Source: Brasenia schreberi
Lineage: Eukaryota > Streptophyta > Magnoliopsida > Nymphaeales > Cabombaceae
Assembly (NCBI GenBank): GCA_036023115.1
Contig: JAYKKT010000048.1
Location: forward strand, 9,152,501-9,216,500
Length of the DNA stretch: 64,000 nt
Direction of reading: 5' to 3'
The notes under the pieces were generated by a model. That model was not told the origin of the DNA. It made no database searches and saw only the letters and a list, made by a program, of their open reading frames with translations. Positions 33,654-46,289 of this stretch are shown piece after piece (the first letter of the stretch is position 1; each line of letters begins with the position of its first letter). The translations under genes were made by a program, and so were the position numbers.

Positions 33654-34880
33654 CCAGGGGTGGGGGCATTGCACCCGCACCAAGGGGGCGCTACACCCGC
33701 ACCAGGGGTGCTGCACCAGAGGGGCGCCCCACCCACACCAGGTGGGGCGCTGCACCTGCACCAGAGGGGTCGCTGCACACCAAGGGGGGTGTTGCGCCAA
33801 GGACCCGACCGCACCAAAGACCAAAGAAAATGGGGAAAACTTAAGTTTCTTTGAACTTTAATTTTTAACTGCTTTCTCCATTCAATTCAATTCGAAACGG
33901 GGTTGTATTAATGGAGTGAAGTCTCTCCCCGAGTTGTAATATTTGAGCATGAACACGATCACACACACGTGCACTTGAGCATTTTCGCTCTTTACACGCA
34001 CATGCACTTGAGCCTTTTCGCTCTCTGCCCCAATATACAATTTTATAGAAATTCTATACTTTGAACCCCATCTTTTCTTAAGCAAGTATACATACTTCAA
34101 TTCGGGTAAATTTATTTTGTGAAAGTCGTGTGAGTTGCACTTACATTCGGGTAAATTTACTTTGTGAAAGTCGTGTGAGTTGCAATTACATTCGGGTGGA
34201 TTTACTTTAAGTTGTGTGAGTTGCAATTTAAATTCCACACGAGAACACCCATGAGTACTCGAGCCTTTATGCTCTTCACACTCACATACATTGAGCCTTT
34301 CCGCTCTTAGGATAAACTTATATATATTTCAAGTCGTGTGAGTTTACTTTTGAGAAAGTAGAGTTGCACTTCAATTTGTGTGAGTTTACTTTGAGAAAGT
34401 AGAGTTGCACTTTAATTTGTGTGAGTTTACTTTTGTGAAAGTAGAGTTGCACTTCAATTTGTGTGGGTTTATTTTTAGTCGAGTGAGTTGCAATTTCAAT
34501 TTGGGTGAGTTTGCATCATCGCTCTCAAATTCCAAAAAGGATTTCAGCATCCCTACATTCGCTTGCTTCCAAAAATCACTCGAATCCTCGCTCAAACCAC
34601 GTTGAAATTAGGCCACACATTCACACACACATCAGGCCTAAGGAGATAAAACTTACAAGAAAAGTAGGGACGTTCAACCTCATAAATAAAAATTGCAAGG
34701 AGTGCACGAAATCGAAATTGTCAAACACTTATCGTTCGAAGTTAATATTTGTTTGGAAAATCGAAGTTTCTAAGCGCTTAAACTGACTCGCGTTTGTTCA
34801 AGAAGGTTTAAAGCGAAAAGATCCCGCTTTTCTACAAATCGCCAAAAAGTCAGAAATATTTCAAAAACCTTCGTTAGTTT
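33654..34880 (+). repeat. Left arm, inner part
   Basis: Reverse complement of about 34990-36370. It contains the GC minisatellite, then TGAGCCTTTTCGCTCT units, then 45-55 bp tandem units of two kinds (GTCGTGTGAGTTGCA(C/A)TTACATTCGGGT, and AGTAGAGTTGCACTTCAATTTGTGTGAGTTTACTTT). No coding sequence is seen. Confidence 0.85.
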
Positions 34881-34989
34881 GATTAAGCTAGCTGACACGC
34901 TCGTAAATGCGTAGACACAAGGAAAAGGTTCGCTCTAGCTGGCATGCTCGCAAAAGCGTAGGCACGAAAAGGTTCGCTCCAAGTTTCAT
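34881..34989. other. Spacer at the centre of the palindrome
   Basis: About 110 bp between the arms. It holds two related halves (AGCTGACACGCTCG...GCGTAGACAC and AGCTGGCATGCTCG...GCGTAGGCAC, each followed by AAAGGTTCGCTC). Confidence 0.75.
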
Positions 34990-35583
34990 AAACTAGCGAA
35001 TGTTTTTGAAATATTTTTGACTTTTTTTCGATTTGTAGGCAAGCGGGATCTTTCGCTTTAAACCTGCTTGAACCGACGCTCAAGGGTTAGTTTAAGCGCG
35101 AAACTTCGATTTTCCAAACAAATATTAACTTCGAACGATAAGTGTTTTATGAATTCAGTTTTGTGCACTCTTTGTAATTTTTATTTACGAGGCTGAACGT
35201 CCCTACTTTTCTTGCAAGTTTTATTTGTTTAGGCCTGATGTGTGTAAATGTGTGGCCTAATTTCAGCGTGGTTTGAGTAAGGATTCGAGTGATTTTTGGA
35301 AGCGAGCGAATGCAGGGATGCTGAAATCCTTTTTGGGCTTTGAGAGCGATGATGCAAAATCACCAAAATTGAAATTGCAACTCACTCGACTAAAGATAAA
35401 CCCACACAAATTGAAGTGCAACTCTACTTTCACAAAAGTAAACTCACACAAATTAAAGTGCAACTCTACTTTCTCAAAAGTAAACTCACTAATTGAAATG
35501 CGACTACTTTCACAAAAGTAAACTCACACAAATTGAAGTGCAACTCTACTTTCTCAAAAGTAAACTCACACGACTTGAAATAT

Positions 35584-35649
<66 letters not shown>

Positions 35650-37313
35650 TTTAACCTAAGAGCGGAAAGGCTCAATGTGTATGAGTGTGAAGAGCGGAAA
35701 GGCTCGTGGGTGTACTTGTGTACAGTTTGAGTGAGGAAAGGCTCGAGTGCTCGTGGGTGTTCTTGTGTGGAATTTAAATTGCAACTCACACAACTTGAAA
35801 GTAAATCCACCCGAATGTAATTGCAACTCACACGACTTTCACAAAGTAAATTTACCCGAATGTAAGTGCAACTCACACGACTTTCACAAAGTAAATTTAC
35901 CCGAATTGAAGTATGTATACTTAAGAAAAGATGGGGTTCGAAGTATAAAATTTTTATAATTGTTTATTGGGGCAGAGAGTGAAAAGGCTCAAGTGCATCT
36001 GCGTGTAAAGAGCGAAAATGCTCAAGTGCACGTGTGTGTGATCGTGTTCATCCACCAGATAAGAGCGAAAAGGCTCAAGTGTTCTTGGGTGCGATCGTGT
36101 TCATGCCCAAATATTACAACTCGGGGATAGACTTCGCTATATTAATACAACCCCATTTCGAATTGAATTGAATGGAGAAAGCGGTTAAAAATCAAAGTTC
36201 AAAGATTAAGTTTTCCCCATTTTCTTTGGTCTTTGGTGCGGTCGGATACTTGGTGCAGCGCCCCCTATGATGTGCAGCGTCCCCCATGATGTGTAGCGCC
36301 CCTTGGTGCAGGTACTACGCCCCTGGTGTGGGTGCAACGCCCCCCCTTGTGTGGTGCCCCCCCTTCCTTTGTGTGGGTGTAGATTGGTTTAGGTTTTTGG
36401 GGTGGCTTTTGTTGGTCAAGGGGTTGAGTTAGGTTGGTTTGGGGTGTAGTTCAAGTCGGTTAGGTTGTGGTCCAACTAGGTTAGGTTCAAAGGGGCTTAC
36501 CGCTTGCACTCGGTCCACCTTAATCCATCAAGTTCTCCACGGTCCAGCATAGTCAAGTTGCAGCAAGTCTTGTTCTTTTTTGTTGCAGCCCACTCCTTGG
36601 TCATCCACATGGCTCAAGCTCACTTAGCCCTAGGTTAAGTGAACAAAGTCAAGCACACCTTTATTGACTTGCACTCACTCTCTCTCTTACTTTTCAAGCT
36701 CCCCCAAGCATCTCATTTCACGTGAACTTCACCCCTCCTTCGCCTTATTTATAGGCCAAGGGGTGGGTCTTGGATTTGGGTTTGGATCAAGGATCCAACT
36801 CAATCTAAATGGATCTGGATATTTTTGTTCAGATTCAATCCAAAATTTCTTTCTTCCGTCCTTCTTTATTGTTTGAAATGAGCGGTTTTGAACGGGCCTC
36901 GGTTTCGTCGGTAACTTGATTTCAGGCTAGGTTTTTTCAGTCTCTTTGTCCGACCAGTTTCGCTTTCAGGACTGTTTGTCATCTGATTTTTTATCCTTCT
37001 GGTTCTGTCTCAGGCTTGTTTTTGATGAAGTCAATCTTTGTATTTTCTCATGGATTTCAGATTTTTGTTTTTTTTTCACGGAATTCGAATTTTCGTTTTG
37101 ACAGACCTGGTGTGTGATCTCTGACGGCTTCATAAAGGGTTTGGCTTCTGTTTTTATTTTGGAGTTGGTCTTGATTTTGACCCGATTTCTTGTTTTTGAC
37201 CTCCAGGCTTTTCTCCGAACGGGCTTGAATTTTTCTTCTTTCTCTTGTTTTGGCCTCGAGATGGCTTTTGAAGTTGAGGAGTTTAAAAAGATGGAATTTT
37301 TGGGGTGTTTACA
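34990..37313 (-). repeat. Right arm of the palindromic element
   Basis: Mirrors the left arm: AAATATTTTTGAC, AAGCGGGATCTTTCGCTTTA, the same 45-55 bp tandem units reversed, GGAGAAAGCGGTTAAAAATC, the GC minisatellite, AGGTTGTGGTC, CTTATTTATAGGCCAAGGGG and the TGTTTACA end. It also carries an (AT)n tract (35581-35647) not seen in the left arm. Confidence 0.85.
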
Positions 37314-37389
37314 ATATTGTAGAATTTCTTTATTACATTGCGGTGCTAGTTTTTTGTCTTTTGCTTTTGATGTGTGAAGCCGTTGAAGT

Positions 37390-37796
37390 CATTTTTTTCT
37401 TCGATGGGAATGATTACAAGTTCCGACCTGCATCCAGTGAAAGTCATTCTTTAGACACGAAGTTTCTGATGTTAGTTTCTGATGTTTGCAGTGACGTGAG
37501 AGAATTCACTTGTAAGAATCATTATCTCGCAACTGTCAGAGAGTGATTCTCACAATAGGTCATTCCAACACACAAAGAAGCTCTTAGTGAATGGATTCTG
37601 GAAATGATTTATTCCTACCTTTATGCTTCAGTTAGGCAACTGAAGCTTTATTTCTGTTGTTTGTGTTCATGCTGTGATGGCCGACATTTGCTGAAGTTCC
37701 ATCCAGAATGCACCGATGGTGAATGGGGTGTCAGTTGTTTGATCATGCAAATGGATCATGCCGGTTCCTTGATTGATCACCACATTGGTAACTGAA
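37390..37796 (+). CDS. Possible exon(s) of an unidentified gene, right of the insertion
   Basis: 37390-37545 can be read FFFDGNDYKFRP...KNHYLATVRE. After CACAATAG, 37560-37795 can be read VIPTHKEALSEWILEMI and on to HLLKFHPECTDGEWG. Codon composition is plausible, but I recognise no family. Together with 22222-22374 it may be the remains of one gene split by the palindromic element. Confidence 0.2.
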
Positions 37797-37799
37797 CTT

Positions 37800-39440
37800 T
37801 TCTCTTATTTTTATTGTGTTAATCCGAGTACTCTTTGGTTAAGGGCAACATTTAGGAGTCATTTGAAGATACCAAGTTATCTGAAGCCATACATATCTCT
37901 AATGTTTGCCCTCAAAATTCTTGTATAATGGCCCTTTTGTGTACTTTTGAGTTATTGTTTATTGCTTGCTTTGCGTACAAATTTTAGTTTTGTTGGCAAG
38001 GGTTTAGGTTCACATTATTCTTCATTACTTTATTTAATTCAAGGATGCCAAGTACGTATCTGAGTTGGCACATATGATATTCTCGAGTGGAATGGCTTGT
38101 TTTGTTTTATGGTGCAGTGAATCATCATCATACACAGGAATAATTTTATTGCATCAGTCGGCTGCGAGAAGCTCTTTCGATGTGCATCAGGTGCTGAATA
38201 CCACAGGCCACGATGGACAGCTATAGCACGTTGTGCTGGATTTTGTTAGATTAATATTTGCTTTTCTCTAATAATTTGCGAACTAGAATTTGGTAATTTG
38301 AAGGTGTTGATGCCATCTATATTCATCAATCTCGCTCTTTTGAAACTGTGGCAGTCTTGGATCCATTGTGTTGTGGCAATTACTCAACTGATGAGGGTGG
38401 TGTCTCTGGTGCCATTTCTGTCTGATTTTCTTTAAAATTTTGGTGCGATGCCTTGCCAAAAACAGGTCAATTAGAACACTTGGACTGTAAAGTAGAATAA
38501 AGACGCATGATGCTTGGCCTGTTATTTTCATACCTGAAAAGAGCTCAATTAGAAGACTGGGTACTTCAGATTAAAACCAAGACACCTGATATTTGGGCTA
38601 TTATTTTGATTATATTAAATCTTAATGAAGTATGTTCCACGCTAGGTGGCCTTTGATTACAAGACTGTCATTTCTGCCACCCAGTGCTAACTAGCCCTTG
38701 AGTCAAAACCAATTAACACACAAAGATGGGATTTTTTTTGCATTAATACTAAGTGTATAATCAGCGATGTGGACAAGGAATCAAAGGATCAATGCAGTTC
38801 ATGTCAAAGTTTCAAAGAGGTTTTTTATTAATTGTCTTAATCAATGGTTGATTGTATTTTAAGAGTTTTTGAGAAGAGTTCATGTATCCGATTCAATGGT
38901 GTCACTCGGCGGCTTAACCCACTTGATATCCGGTTTTATTCTTCAAGAAAGACTAATGAAATGAAGGTGTCTCTGTCTTCAACTTGCTCTTGTTCTATAC
39001 GCTCAAGCTCTAAAGGTTCCTCCAATTATTATCACCCAGTTTTTTTTATAATACAAGTGGATCGGTTACATTGATCTTAACTGGGGTGGGATTTATACTC
39101 AACCCGTTTATTGGACAATTACATTACAACTCGAATGCAACTTATGCACACACGTGCGAGACTCACAGGTCTCTCGTAAGTAACTAACCAAATACAAGAT
39201 GCTGTCGCACACAGGCGCGTGACACCCAGGTCACCTGCACGGCTTCACCTCATATGCTGTCGGTGATGGCTCCATCATATGGGCCATTAAACTGCTGGTG
39301 GTCCTCATTTAAAAAGTGGGTCGGGTTTAATTATGAGGTCCCTGTTCCATTTCACCGAGGCCAGTCCTCGTAGTCAAACACCTCTTTAATGGAGATCTTT
39401 GAATGAATTTAAGCATTGATTGGTTTGAGGACTGAAACAC
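37800..39440. other. Intergenic or intronic, no gene recognised
   Basis: 38041-38245 has a weakly protein-like frame ending SSFDVHQVLNTTGHDGQL and a stop. 39080-39300 is higher in GC with CACACACGTGCG words and looks like transposon debris, without diagnostic motifs. Confidence 0.35.

Positions 39441-39482
<42 letters not shown>
39440..39482. repeat. (CT)n(AT)n microsatellite
   Basis: About nine CT units followed by about 12 AT units. Confidence 0.9.
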
Positions 39483-41918
39483 CTGCCCCGTTAAATTTCA
39501 AGCAGTGGCTGGGCATTCACGTACCTGTTCCTGACCTGCCCATGGGCATCCAGCCTCAAGCCCGTGTCCCAATAGAAAAGTATTATGTCCTAGCTTATCA
39601 AGTAGATACTTAAAGAAGCCAAGAAGCCCTCCTGCCCAGTCCTTGCAAAGCGTTGTGGTGGGGCGTGTGGGCATGCCACCAAAAGAATGCTGTTGACTGT
39701 TAAAACTTCATTCCAGCCTTCAGAAAAGGAAGACTGCTGTGAAGGTTACTTTCACCTGCTGAGCATGACCAAGGCAACAGTGAGTCTAGTAGGGGTGGCA
39801 AATCGGTTCGGGTCATTTCGTGTTCAGTCAAAGCAGCTTGACCTAGACAAGATCAATTCTTTTTTCATTTTTTGTCCATTTTGCAGTACAAGAAATGACC
39901 AGGGTCGGCTCAGGTTTTGTCTGGTTAACCTGTCTATAACATCGTATTTATAATGTATATCTTTACATACCTATATTTGTTATGTATATATTTTTTGTAT
40001 TTGTGCTATAACTATATGTGTATATATTATATATATACATATACATATACATATACATGTATATATATAATGTGAGTGGTTTGATGCAACTCACCTATGA
40101 TAATTGCACACTTGTCTGGGTGCTTGCTAGCATACTGACTTTTTGTTAAAACGAAGCCATTGCTAAAGTTTGTTAGAAAATAAATAAAGATTATATACAT
40201 AAGTAAATCAACAAACCATTATAATTTGCTTAAAATAAAATAACTTTTCTAAACAAAAATAATTTATAAATTAATTAAAGAGAAAATAAATCATCCAAAA
40301 CAAGGTTTAACTAAATCAGCCATACAATAAAAAATATATAATTGCTATTCATACACCCATTTTACTCAAGATACTCTTTTAAAAAAAACACTGAAATTAT
40401 CCTCCTACAATTTCTATTTCATCCCATACCTCTTCATTATAACAGTCCCACCACCAGTTCTACATCACAATCGGAGTTGACGGAGCCCAACCATGAGTTC
40501 TACACCACCATTAGTAGTATTTCCCTTCAACTTTTGTGTTTTTTTTATCACTTTTCATCGTGATTTTCAATCAGCTTTCTCCACTTTTGATCTATTTTCA
40601 ACCTTATTTAATTCCCCACAATCATAATACAAATATTATTCAAAGCCTTCCATAGACCTAGATCGCACAAAAACAAATCAAAAGGATTAAGTTTTCGGTG
40701 AGGCGAGTCATTTTGATTGAGAAAGAGGCACACGCCAAGCAGCATCAGTTATTGCCAACTGACACGTCATATGCATGTGCCTTCTTTATAAGCTATCACA
40801 ACCCAAACGTGTTGGTCTTTTCTGAATGACGCGTATGAGACATGACACTCTGGTATTACACAAACACTTTGTGTGTGGCTCTCTTCTAAGAGATACGCAG
40901 CCTAAGCGCATCACAATCACATTTTTGGATGCATGCAAAGTGTGTTATTATATATTTTTATTATGTTAACAAGATTATTCTTAATATGCAAAAAAATCAA
41001 ATCAAAGTATATATTGTCATATAGTATACAATGGATATACTACACATGACTATACTTAGATCAGTGAAAGTTGATTGAGTAACCTATTTGTTGATTGGTT
41101 GAATGATGATACATGTGATGATGCATATGTTGACTCAAAGGGTGATGAACTTGATTATACAATTACCACACATATGCAATATTCTAAACACACAAAAAAT
41201 CAAATCCTAAATAAGAGAATCATACAGATTGGATGAAACCCAAATAACAACTACGAGTTGGATTAGATACAAGAATAGATCGGATCGGATCGAATCAGAT
41301 TCATATGTCAAAGCAAGGTAGATCACATTCAAGTACACACTCGAACATATACAACCATAGACCAAATAAGATTTAAAATACAATATTCAAGTACATATTG
41401 GAGCGAGTACAAGTACACAAACTGGATTCAAGGTCCAAATATAGACTAGATTAAATATAAGCATCAGCTTAACTATATCTAAATACAAGGTTCAAATATA
41501 AAACGAAATAGTTAGACTAAATGAGATCCAAATGCAAACTGGATCAAATCCAAGAACTCATTGAATGAATCCGAATACGAATACAAATCGGATTGGATCC
41601 AAATACAAGGCCAAATTCAAAATTTGAGAATTTGCCAGAAAGCCACATGTCCAAATCTCATGTCCTACAAAAAACAACATGCAACCACCTGTAGTCAACA
41701 TGCACCTTTAAACAAAGAAGCAACAAGAAACCTGCCATGAAAGACTTCAAGAAGGAAAGGCATGTGCCTTTCTTCTAAATTTTGATCTCTTACACCAATG
41801 AAAAACAATTTCTTGTAAAGACAACGAGGAAGAACAAATACTGGAACAAAGGCAGTACAACTCGTTGCTCTCTCTTTCTCTCCCCCTCTGCTAAAAGCAG
41901 AGAGCCGTAGCTCTCCAC

Positions 41919-41979
<61 letters not shown>

Positions 41980-44545
41980 GCTATGAAGCTGAAGCTCACC
42001 TGAACAAAGGCCGCCATCCTTGTCATCGTCGGGCCGCTCAACCCCCCTGGCCACTGCATCGTGATCACTCAAACCACCACTTCCCACTTCCCACTTCCCA
42101 CCTCCTCCGCTCTCTCTCTCTCCCCCTCTCATTGAGATGTTCTAAGAAAAGAACCCTTAAATGAAACAAAAAATTTCTTGTTAATTAAAATAAATATAAA
42201 AAAAGTAGATCATACATCTTTGTCTTACATGTGTAAACAAACTCCATGTATGTAACAACTGAGTTAACTAAGGATGTACAAACACAATGTCATTAATAAT
42301 TAATAATGTTCATATGTTCATATATGAAATCCTCATATGCAAGTGTAGTACTGGTGACTACCTAATGAATCCAATAGTTGCTGCACAATAGTTTACTACT
42401 TCATGCTAACATTTGTATCATGTAAATGCATGTCTTTTCAAATACAAGGCTACATGTGATTATATATGCCATTAGCTACTTTCAATGATTATTTCTTCGA
42501 GGTTGTAGAATTTACATGAACAAATAAGAATTTTAGTTTGGTATTTGCCTTCATGGGTATAAAGAAAAAGGATAATTATTTGTGAGTAGTGGGTATTGAG
42601 GTTTATAAATAAGTTATATACAACGAACATATTTCTCTATGTAATTTGTAGCAATCATGATCTTACATTTATAAATGCAATTGAGATTATATTCTCAAAG
42701 TCAACACATTTTCTCTGTAGATGTCATATTGTCAAGAACATATTGAGATATATTATTTAGTTGACAATAAATAAAAAATAATCATTGTATTTGGTGACAG
42801 TTGAAAGAAGATTGTTGGCTCAATGTATGAGAGTGTATATAGAGACATTAGCTATAATGAAGGTGAAGTGAAAAAAATTTACCTTTCTTATTTTCTTATA
42901 TTAAAGAACAATGATTGTGTCATATAAGAAGAAGATTGTCTCATAATGGACGAATAATATAGTGTAGTACCCCATACAACTAAACGATAAGTGAGTATAC
43001 TTGTTTCTACATCTGTATGTAACTATCTTTTTTGAACCTTGTATTGCTTGTAATATGTTTGCCAATAGTATTGATAATGCATATACATGTTTAAAAGGGT
43101 TTCTCGGTAGCTCCACTCAGTGGTTCAATGAGATATGATATGAACCCAACTCCATTTATTGATAGAATTACATGTCACAAAACTAAAGAAGCCTATTAAG
43201 GAATCATAATTATTAACATGCATTATATTAATTGTAAATAAGAGATGATAAAAAATTTGAAGAGAAGAGACACAATATGCACTTGTTCTATTTGTCAAAG
43301 AGATGAGTCATATGCAAATAGTAGGTATTGATCCCGTACACCGTAATGGTAGCATGGATTATTGTGTGTTCACAATATCTCCAACTTTCTTTAATTGATG
43401 TATGTTACAAGAAACTTGATATGAAGGTAGAAATGAGTTTCCTAACTGGCCATGTCTACTTGGAGACCTCAACTTATGCTTCACCTCATTGATTTCATCT
43501 TATTTCAGTCATGAGATCACTCATTTACTACACAATAAAAACCAAAAAAGCAAAAAAGTACAACCATGGGAATTCACTTGTAGAAACAAGATTTTAAATA
43601 AAAGTTTTTTTTTCTTTTTTGCAATATCATACTATTTTCCACAAGCACCTGACACTCACGCATAGCGCTGGTAAATGAACCAAACGAACAAAATAGGGGA
43701 ACATCATGGCTCGTGTGTCATCTTAAATTATTTTTTCTGATTCAGCTCGTACCTTTTTTCGGCTGAGCCGAACGTGAGCTGTGTTAGACGAGCTGAACAT
43801 GAGTTGCTCATTATCATAGCTTTTATCATGTAACTTTCATAAGAAAATTTGATGCTAGTCAGAATTAAATCGGTTAATTTTGTATACAATTTTCATGTAG
43901 AACTAAATATGTTTGATCATTTAATTATATTATAGTATGCCCAATTTGTTTGGTTAAAATGGTTTTGTACATGTATAAAAATTATAAACATCTCACTAGC
44001 TTATGCCCAATAGGTATGCATGCCCCGTGTATGGAACTCACATCATTTTTGTGAGTTGAGTTTCCCGCCCTGTGAGCTAACGCTTTGACTGCACCTTCAA
44101 CTTGAAGGTTCATTTTGGGTCACTCCTAGACAGGAGACTCGCGGCTCTTTCTTCCTATTAAAATTAACAAGGTAGGGAGGTTTCCTTTCATTAAAGTCTT
44201 CTTTTTACTATCTTACATGTCTTTAAGCTGTTATTAAATACGTCCAATAATCATAAATATTGCCAAACTTGAATATTGTATTGATAAAATTTGATGTTTT
44301 CATGATATTCACATATTTAATCTGATATTACCATACTAAATCTTTTCCTTTAAGATCATGGATATTCTTAGGTAAATTCAAACATTGTTTTCCTGATACC
44401 ATTTTATTAGCAGACCATCTATTTTTGCTTATGATTTATGGCTTCCAACTTCTAATGGCATGTTCAAAACTCAGATAAAAGAAGAGGGTTGCATTAGGTA
44501 GCCAATGCCCACCATAAAACCGTTAATGGACACAACGATCTCACC
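39483..44545. other. Long AT-rich intergenic stretch
   Basis: No reading frame resembles a protein family. It contains a CT microsatellite at 41925-41976, degenerate short repeats of GGATC(C/G)AAAT-ACAAG words at 41220-41620, and a GAGCTG/CGAGCT-type repeat at 43740-43815. Confidence 0.45.
41921..41976. repeat. (CT)n microsatellite
   Basis: About 27 CT units. The minus-strand Arg-Glu frames here are artefacts. Confidence 0.95.
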
Positions 44546-44550
44546 GTTTG

Positions 44551-44766
44551 TGACTGCGATTTTTTTCGATATGGAAGGCTGTTGCATGACCCTGAGAAGG
44601 GATGGCAAGTATTCTACAGTGATCATGAGAATGATATGATGCTTATGGGTGATGAACCATGGCAATAAGTTGCTCTTCTATATCTTACTTTGTCTCAATA
44701 CTGTTTAAGGGAATTCTGTGATATTGTTTCTAAGATTGAGATGTTGACACACGAAGAAGTCCTCTA
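44551..44766 (+). pseudogene. Auxin response factor PB1-domain relic
   Basis: One frame (44562-44656) reads GRLLHDPEKGWQVFYSDHEN then DMMLMGDEPWQ. After a short intron-like gap, 44711-44766 reads EFCDIVSKIEM then LTHEEVL and a stop. This is the C-terminal PB1 (domain III/IV) of plant ARFs (HDPEKGWQ-VYTD-E-DMMLVGDDPW, then EFC--V-KI-I-T-EEV), which mediates ARF and Aux/IAA contacts through the acidic GDDPW loop. The intron acceptor (TTTAAG|G) is intact, but the donor is CA|ATAAGT where GTAAGT is expected. No DNA-binding B3 domain or other exons are seen nearby. Confidence 0.75.
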
Positions 44767-45261
44767 ATGAAGAACTACGAGCAGTGGCCGCTGATCCACA
44801 TTGTGGTGGTCATCCACCCGAAATTTGGAAAATTTTGAATTAAGTATTGAAATTTTCAACAAAATTTGAAAATTTTCAAAACACTTTCCACCCAAACTTG
44901 AAGTTCTCCCCACCTAAAACAATTTTCTGAATCCACCACCAGCTACGAGGCTGATAGTTGCTCATATAGTGAACTTATTTTAGCTTGTGTTTCATCTTTT
45001 GCTTCGTCAAGATCGTAGAATTAATTGTTACAAATACTTCATGTTATACTTTTCTTTTTTCCTTTGTTTCAATGGGGGAGGGGGGGGAACAAAGCCAGAT
45101 GCATGCCGAGAGTATCAAACACTTGATCTTCAACTTGTTACTCAACCCCCTAGAAAGGGGGGCCAATGCTCGTGCGCGAACATTTCCAACAAAATTCTAG
45201 TTGATCGGGTAGTCGACCTTTACATTATACTTTTTTTTTGGTAAAACGAGCCCGAAGCGAA

Positions 45262-45395
45262 CACCCACACATGCACTCTTTAGGAGTTGAACTTTCCACC
45301 AGCGGCAACGACACTAGAGCATCCTACCAACACCCACACATGCACTCTTTAGGAGTCGAACTTTCCACCAGCAGCAACGACAGTAGAGCATCTCT
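45262..45395 (-). repeat. Duplicated SINE-head fragment, minus strand
   Basis: Two direct 63-bp copies of CGAACACCCACACATGCACT-like sequence, each with AGGAGT(T/C)GAACTTTCCACCAGC and TAGAGCATC. Reversed, this is the tRNA-like head's B box and middle loop. Confidence 0.7.
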
Positions 45396-45718
45396 GGGTG
45401 CTTACGTTAATACTATTTTTTTTGGGTACAAATGCTTCATCATGTTATAGTCTAGTCTGCACATTTGGTTGAGGGTGGCATGCTGGCCAAACAGTTCCCA
45501 AATCCAATTTTTAAGTTACTTCAAGATGTTTAGGGACCTCAACATCTATGCTGCTCCATTGAACCCGAACCCAAACAGTCCGGAATTGGGTTAATATAAG
45601 CAACTGGAGTGATTTATATGCGTGCGTGTGCGCACATATCTAATCTTGCGTTCTACTACACAAAATTTCCTTACTGATATATGGAATTGATGCCAGTGGC
45701 ACAACGCAGTAAGTCATG

Positions 45719-45859
<141 letters not shown>

Positions 45860-45919
45860 ACTACCATCTAGATTACATATGGAAGCAAATTCACAGAAGT
45901 ACAACACAAAAATTCCTGT

Positions 45920-46221
45920 CTATGCAATAAGGAAAGGTAGAACACTGAGCATGAAGGCCTCGTAGGTAAAGCTGGCCGAGCCAGTGTATGACGTATCCTT
46001 CTCCTTGAACTTCTCCGTGAGCCCCTGCATTTTCCCCCCATCTTCAACAAATAAGCATGAGCAATAATCTTTCTAAATCCTCAAATGACGAAGAGACGCT
46101 CATCACATGAATGGAATGTGACAACGACAAAGTTCAACAACATTGCCTTGGATGTGTTGGGTATAATTCTAAATGGCCGACCTACAAAACTTTTGGGGGG
46201 ACGCTAAATTTAGTTGGGTGA

Positions 46222-46289
<68 letters not shown>

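Larger units (their letters stand above)
23723..37318. mobile_element. Palindromic (foldback-like) element with 5-bp target duplication, plus nested insertions
   Basis: The left end TGTAAACACCCTAAAAATTCC (23728) and the right end (37313) are reverse complements and are flanked by ATATT (23723-23727 and 37314-37318). The left arm is 23728-24560 continuing at 33654-34880. The right arm is 34990-37313 on the opposite strand. The spacer is about 110 bp. Without the nested block (24560-33650) the element is about 4.5 kb. It encodes no protein I can see. TG...CA-type outer ends and a 5-bp duplication are LTR-retrotransposon-like; long arms with internal short tandem repeats are foldback-like. Confidence 0.75.

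Noticed and set aside
33329..33854. Pro/Gly-rich frames over the GC-rich segment (162 aa minus, 64 aa plus)
   Set aside because: They come from LTR leader plus GC minisatellite; the composition follows the repeat.
33882..36000. Regularly spaced 45-55 bp repeats resembling a CRISPR array
   Set aside because: The units are directly tandem without unique spacers, lie in transposon arms and the DNA is eukaryotic.
23728..37313. Two independent head-to-head LTR elements
   Set aside because: The matching ATATT at the two outermost ends, together with mirrored arms, favours a single insertion, although this remains a formal alternative.
41695..42132. 145-aa and 92-aa minus-strand frames rich in Arg-Glu
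   Set aside because: They are translations of the (CT)n tract with short flanks.
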